From Candidatus Cloacimonadota bacterium (GTDB lineage: Bacteria; Cloacimonadota; Cloacimonadia; Cloacimonadales; TCS61), in the NCBI GenBank assembly GCA_021108055.1, contig JAIORR010000253.1:1-10307 (forward strand): a stretch of DNA of 10,307 nt, given 5' to 3'. Below, one piece after another: positions 6,954 to 10,307 of the stretch. A program made the translations under genes and the position numbers. The stretch's first letter is position 1, and every line of letters begins with the position of its first letter. The notes beneath the pieces are model-generated. The model saw only the letters and a program-made list of their open reading frames with translations. It did no database searches and was not told the origin of the DNA.

Positions 6954-7093
6954 TAAATAAAGAATACACCAAGCGGGATTTTTATATTTTATAAGAGTGT
7001 CAAAGCTCAGAATAATAAAGTTCCATGTTTTTGAGTGATCCCAACACTACATTATTCTAATTTACAGAATTTGTAAGATTTTTAGGAGTGCTT
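6954..7093. other. Gap between infB and rbfA
   Basis: These 140 AT-rich bases contain no gene. Weak inverted repeats are present: AGTGT at 6996-7000 with ACACT at 7044-7048, nesting CTCA at 7006-7009 with TGAG at 7032-7035, and TTACA at 7062-7066 with TGTAA at 7072-7076 ahead of five Ts. None is stable enough to call a terminator. The space is large for this compact operon and could hold a secondary promoter, although I find no good -35/-10 pair. Confidence 0.4.
7083..7088 (+). promoter_or_regulatory. Shine-Dalgarno site fixing the rbfA start
   Basis: TAGGAG at 7083-7088 lies 5 nt before the ATG at 7094. A GTG two codons earlier (7088-7090) overlaps the site itself, so it cannot be the start. 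Confidence 0.75.
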
Positions 7094-7450
7094 ATGGCAA
7101 GGATTCGCATCCAGAGATTGGAAAGTGAACTTCTTAAACTTCTCAGCAAAATAATTAATTACACTCTTCGTGATAAAAACCTGCAAATGGTAACAATTAC
7201 TGCGGTAAAACTTTCAAATGACATGTCCCATGCTAAAGTTTATTTTTCTCATTTGGATAAAAAGAAAAATGAAGAGGTATTAAATTCTCTGAGGAAAAGC
7301 AAAGGTTTTCTGAAAAGAGAAATAGCCGAAGCTAAGATCATGAGAATAGTTCCTGACCTGATATTTGAGTATGATGAAATCGAGAAAACAGCTCGTCATC
7401 TGGATGAACTTTTTGATAAGATACATGCTGAATCCGGAAGAAAGGAATAA
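7094..7450 (+). CDS. rbfA: 30S ribosome-binding factor RbfA
   Basis: RbfA is a single KH-domain protein that binds the immature 30S subunit near the 16S rRNA 5' end and is needed for late assembly and cold adaptation. The 118-residue product covers the whole family length. The N-terminal helix (RIQRLESELLKLLSKII) leads to the conserved strand with VKLSNDMSHAKVYFSHL (about 38-54). The helix LRKSKGFLKREIAEAK and the strand MRIVPDLIFEYDE follow, matching the family's conserved R..P.L.F..D pattern. The start at 7094 is set by a well-placed TAGGAG. It sits between infB and nrnA, with the nrnA ATG two bases after its TAA. The lysine-rich C-terminus is short. The assignment is secure. Confidence 0.94.
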   Translation: MARIRIQRLESELLKLLSKIINYTLRDKNLQMVTITAVKLSNDMSHAKVYFSHLDKKKNEEVLNSLRKSKGFLKREIAEAKIMRIVPDLIFEYDEIEKTARHLDELFDKIHAESGRKE

Positions 7451-7452
7451 AA

Positions 7453-8445
7453 ATGAAGATAGAAAAATTATCAGAAATAAAAAACATCCTCGATAATGCT
7501 GTAGAAAAATATTCATCGATATGCATTCTTACACATAAAAATCCCGATGGAGATGGACTTTGCGCTTCGCTGGCATTGCAGGAATTGCTTTTAAACAAGA
7601 ACAAAAAAGCAGATATCATATTGGAAGTGGAAGCTCCTGATACCTATGACTTTCTTCAAGGTTTTCAAAGAACAAAAGTTTTTTCTCAATCCCTTATTTA
7701 TGAACTAATCATAATTCTGGATTGCCACGAGAAAGAACGGATCGGAATTTGTGCACCATTGCTTTTTACTGCAAAAAAGGTAATTGCTATCGACCATCAT
7801 ATTGAAAGAGATATGATCCCGGAAGCAGACACCTATATCGATACGAAAATAACCTCTGTAGGTGCGATCCTTTTCAATATGTATGAAAAAGAGATAAAAG
7901 ATCTTCCTGAGAAATCTTCCAATTATATCGCAAAAGCAATGTACACTACAATAATAAATGACACGGATAATTTTTTAAATTCAAATATAAATGCAGAAAC
8001 ATTTGATATTTGCTCAAAATTAATGAAATACAATATTTTTCCCGGAAATATTACAGAAAAATTCATTTATAACAAACCGGTGAATCAGATAATATTTGTT
8101 GGAGAAGTTCTGTCATCCATCCGGACGTTCAATAATGATCAGGTTCTATTTATGGGGTCTAACCGTGAAATGCTCAGACGCAACAGGCTTGGCAACGAAG
8201 CAACCACAAAACTTACACGCTGGGTTAAAGGTACAAGAAATGTAAAAGTTACAGTTTGTTATCAGGAAATAAATAAGAATTTGTATCGTTTAAGTTTGCG
8301 TTCCAACTTTATAGATGTGAACAGGATCGCAACAAAATACGGCGGTGGAGGACATCAAAAAGCTTCCGGATGCGAAATAAAAGAGAATCTTGAAAACATA
8401 ATCGAAATGATATTAAATGATATTCGGGAACAACTCGATAATTGA
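7453..8445 (+). CDS. nrnA: DHH/DHHA1 phosphoesterase, NrnA-like
   Basis: NrnA-type enzymes use Mn2+ to degrade 2-5 nt RNAs from their ends and to dephosphorylate pAp to AMP. The 330-residue product has the DHH domain (about 20-200): THKNPDGDG with His28, Asp32 and Asp34, Asp90 in IILDCHE, and Asp114-His115-His116 in AIDHH. The fourth motif is Asp170 in NDTDNF, where many relatives have DTG. The C-terminal DHHA1 domain (about 230-325) has YRLSLRSN and the substrate-binding GGGGHQKASG at 297-306. All metal ligands are present, so the enzyme should be active. An AAAGGA (7441-7446) gives the start, 2 nt after rbfA. The rbfA-nrnA-truB order is common in Firmicutes and several other phyla. A RecJ-type exonuclease is unlikely because the protein is too short. 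Which substrate it prefers, nanoRNA or pAp, cannot be told. Confidence 0.9.
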   Translation: MKIEKLSEIKNILDNAVEKYSSICILTHKNPDGDGLCASLALQELLLNKNKKADIILEVEAPDTYDFLQGFQRTKVFSQSLIYELIIILDCHEKERIGICAPLLFTAKKVIAIDHHIERDMIPEADTYIDTKITSVGAILFNMYEKEIKDLPEKSSNYIAKAMYTTIINDTDNFLNSNINAETFDICSKLMKYNIFPGNITEKFIYNKPVNQIIFVGEVLSSIRTFNNDQVLFMGSNREMLRRNRLGNEATTKLTRWVKGTRNVKVTVCYQEINKNLYRLSLRSNFIDVNRIATKYGGGGHQKASGCEIKENLENIIEMILNDIREQLDN

Positions 8446-8570
8446 AATGAATAAAACAGGATTCAGACACAGAAAATTTAAAACAGCACAGATTTTTTCA
8501 TACATTATTTGGAACTTAAAAATTATTGGATATTCTTCGGGTATTTAACGGCTGAGAAAAGGAGATAGCA
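8446..8570. other. Gap between nrnA and truB
   Basis: These 125 bases contain no gene and no terminator hairpin. A weak promoter-like pair, TTGGAA (8509-8514) and TATTCT (8531-8536) with 16-bp spacing, could start a truB-ribF transcript, but each box matches consensus at only four of six positions. The region ends in the strong truB Shine-Dalgarno site. Confidence 0.3.
8557..8564 (+). promoter_or_regulatory. Shine-Dalgarno site supporting the GTG start of truB
   Basis: AAAAGGAG at 8557-8564 lies 6 nt before the GTG at 8571. No in-frame ATG lies between this site and the start of family similarity, so GTG is the start. Confidence 0.8.
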
Positions 8571-9434
8571 GTGTCCGATTTTGGCGTCATCCTGATAAAC
8601 AAACCGGTCGGGATCACTTCTTTTGATGTTGTAAAAAGAATCCGGAAAATTACAAAAATAAAAAAGATAGGACACACCGGAACTCTTGATCCGTTTGCCA
8701 GCGGACTCCTTCCGATTTGTATCGGAAAAGCTACACGCCTTGCAGAAAAACTTTCCGGCAAAAATAAAGAATATCTTGTAACAATGAAGCTGGGAATTCG
8801 GACAGATACAGGAGACATAACGGGGAAGATAGTTGAAGAACAGGAACTGCCGGAAATAAAATTAGAAACAATTAAAAAGATAATTCCTGATATTCTGAAT
8901 ATTTCGAAGCAGATTCCACACAAATTCTCGGCAGTTAAGGTGAACGGTAAAAGGGCTTATGAACTGGCAAGAGCGAACAGGGAATTTAAGTTGGAAACTC
9001 GTCCGATTAAAATCCATAGTTTTGAAATAGTCGATTTTTCACTACCGGAAATAACGTACAGAACCGAAGTTAGTAAAGGAACATATATTCGTTCGTTATC
9101 AGAAACAATAGCAGAAAAATTAGGAATAATTGCAACTTCGATCACACTTTGCAGAACAAAGATAGGTGAATTAAAAAATCAAGATGCAGTCGAATTGGAA
9201 AAGCTAACCGAAGAAAATTGGAAAATAAGTCTGCGATCACTTCCCGAAATATTAACAGATTTTCAGAAATATTATCTGAATTCGGAAGAAATAGTAGATT
9301 TTAAAAACGGCAGGCAGTTTAAAGTTGATTTCGAAGATACGGATGAAATAATGATATTGGATATGAATGAGAAATGTGTTGGCTTTGCCGGCATCGAGCA
9401 AAGTATAATAAAGCCGAGAATTGTATTAATATGA
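8571..9434 (+). CDS. truB: tRNA pseudouridine(55) synthase TruB
   Basis: TruB isomerises U55 in the T loop of nearly all elongator tRNAs and also acts as a tRNA-folding chaperone. The 287-residue protein begins with the family N-terminus GVILINKPVGITSFDVV and has the catalytic motif GHTGTLDPFASGLLP, with Asp40 as nucleophile. Tyr68 follows in KEYLV, then SAVKVNGKRAYELAR and the SKGTYIRSL motif near residue 165. The last 60 or so residues, including NSEEIVDFKNGRQF, form a short PUA-like domain. The start is GTG, backed by a strong Shine-Dalgarno site. The stop overlaps the ribF start (ATGA at 9431-9434), so the two are translationally coupled. Length and motifs are normal for a bacterial type TruB, and nothing suggests loss of function. 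Confidence 0.96.
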   Translation: MSDFGVILINKPVGITSFDVVKRIRKITKIKKIGHTGTLDPFASGLLPICIGKATRLAEKLSGKNKEYLVTMKLGIRTDTGDITGKIVEEQELPEIKLETIKKIIPDILNISKQIPHKFSAVKVNGKRAYELARANREFKLETRPIKIHSFEIVDFSLPEITYRTEVSKGTYIRSLSETIAEKLGIIATSITLCRTKIGELKNQDAVELEKLTEENWKISLRSLPEILTDFQKYYLNSEEIVDFKNGRQFKVDFEDTDEIMILDMNEKCVGFAGIEQSIIKPRIVLI

Positions 9435-10307
9435 AAAATTGTAAAAAGTTTAATTTTAAAAATCCGGTTGTTACAATGGGAACTTTTGATGGTGTACATC
9501 TGGGTCATCAACAAGTATTAAAAGAATTAAAAAAGAAAGCAGACCTGGCTGGTGGAGAATCGGTTGTGATCTCATATTATCATCATCCACTGGAAACGAT
9601 CCATAAAAAGACTTTTCCTTACCTCCTTACCGAAAAAGATAAAAAGGAAATATTGATCAAACAATCCGGGATCGACCATGTGATATTTCTGGATTTTAAT
9701 GAAAGAATCGCAGATATGTCTCCCGAACAATTCTTAAAAGAGATAATAATCGATGAAGTGGGGGCAAGGGAGATCATTGCAGGATATGATACACATTTCG
9801 GAAGGTTCAGGCAGGGCAACTATCAGTTCCTGAAAGATCATGAATCAAAATATAATTACTCCGTAAGTCTTGTTGAACCTTTGAAGATAAATAACAGGAT
9901 AATCAGCAGCAGTCTTATTCGAGATTTCATCCGGGAAGGAGATATGATCGATGTTGCAAAATGTCTGGGAAGAAAATATTCGGTAGCCGGTTCTGTTATT
10001 ACAGGACACAAGATCGGAAGGGGCATGGGTTTTCCCACGATAAATGTTCATCCCGCAGATCCAAATAAATTAATTCCCGGAATTGGAGTTTATATCTGTG
10101 AAGTGATGTTGTTAAATAACAAATACCAAGCAGTTACGAATATCGGTTATAGTCCCACGCTTAAAAAAACAGGTATAAAAGAGATAGAAACTCATATCCT
10201 GGATTTCGATAGTGATGTTTATTCTCAGTCGGTGGAAGTTGTTTTCCATAAGAAATTGAGAGAAGAAAAAGCTTTTGATTCCATCGATGAACTGGTAAAA
10301 GAAATCC
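9431..10307 (+). CDS. ribF: Bifunctional riboflavin kinase / FAD synthetase, 3' truncated by window
   Basis: RibF phosphorylates riboflavin to FMN and then adenylylates FMN to FAD. The frame stays open from the ATG at 9431 to the last base, giving 292 residues; probably only some 10-25 C-terminal residues are missing. The N-terminal nucleotidyltransferase (FAD synthetase) domain carries TMGTFDGVHLGH (15-26), GYDTHFG (118-124) and the SSSLIRDFIREGD segment (159-171). The C-terminal flavokinase domain carries GRGMGFPTINV (196-206), where the usual PTAN reads PTIN but keeps the Thr and Asn. TNIGYSPT (236-243) and ETHILDF (253-259) follow. ATG overlaps the truB stop as ATGA. The truB-ribF pairing is standard. 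The GYDTHFG version of the usual DFxFG motif is a mild deviation. Confidence 0.95.
   Translation, partial: MKNCKKFNFKNPVVTMGTFDGVHLGHQQVLKELKKKADLAGGESVVISYYHHPLETIHKKTFPYLLTEKDKKEILIKQSGIDHVIFLDFNERIADMSPEQFLKEIIIDEVGAREIIAGYDTHFGRFRQGNYQFLKDHESKYNYSVSLVEPLKINNRIISSSLIRDFIREGDMIDVAKCLGRKYSVAGSVITGHKIGRGMGFPTINVHPADPNKLIPGIGVYICEVMLLNNKYQAVTNIGYSPTLKKTGIKEIETHILDFDSDVYSQSVEVVFHKKLREEKAFDSIDELVKEI

Noticed and set aside
7062..7083. TTACA/TGTAA hairpin followed by Ts before rbfA as a terminator
   Set aside because: The stem is only five weak A/T-rich pairs, and the T-tract runs into the rbfA ribosome binding site. It is too unstable to call.
6954..8570. Hidden tRNA or small RNA genes in the operon gaps
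   Set aside because: No cloverleaf arms, T-loop sequence or stable GC-rich stems were found in either spacer.

Overview
The window is a piece of an AT-rich bacterial chromosome built around the conserved translation and transcription factor operon rimP-nusA-ylxR-ylxQ-infB-rbfA-nrnA-truB-ribF, all on the + strand from about 2332 to the right edge. The gene order, the AT-rich codon use and the lysine-rich linker of IF2 fit an uncultured or anaerobic lineage. A Cloacimonadota-like or other deep-branching bacterium is possible, but the sequence alone does not settle the phylum. No mobile element, CRISPR array, tRNA or rRNA is visible.

Left part (2-2031, - strand): two genes transcribed away from the operon. 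The first is a cytoplasmic carbon-nitrogen hydrolase with a complete Glu-Lys-Cys triad. It overlaps by ATGA a second gene for an exported, probably surface or periplasmic, right-handed parallel beta-helix protein. Their joint role is unknown.

Divergent intergenic region (2032-2331): holds a candidate promoter, a convincing intrinsic-terminator hairpin (2233-2262) and a second strong hairpin (2271-2304) just before rimP. This looks like a leader able to attenuate the operon, which is notable because the operon encodes NusA, a factor that acts at such hairpins.

Operon (2332-10307): RimP and RbfA act in 30S maturation. NusA acts in pausing, termination and antitermination. YlxR is a small RNA-associated protein, IF2 acts in initiation, NrnA degrades nanoRNA and pAp, TruB makes tRNA psi55, and RibF makes FMN and FAD (its last residues run off the window). 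Genes are mostly coupled by ATGA overlaps or zero-length spacers, apart from two gaps of 125-140 bp before rbfA and truB.

The main anomaly is the L7Ae-like ylxQ gene between ylxR and infB. Its two halves lie in different reading frames, joined near 4369, and a conserved stretch of about seven residues appears to be missing. It is either a pseudogene made by a small deletion or a sequence error. Otherwise this is an ordinary housekeeping region, and I see no evidence of a novel multi-gene system.
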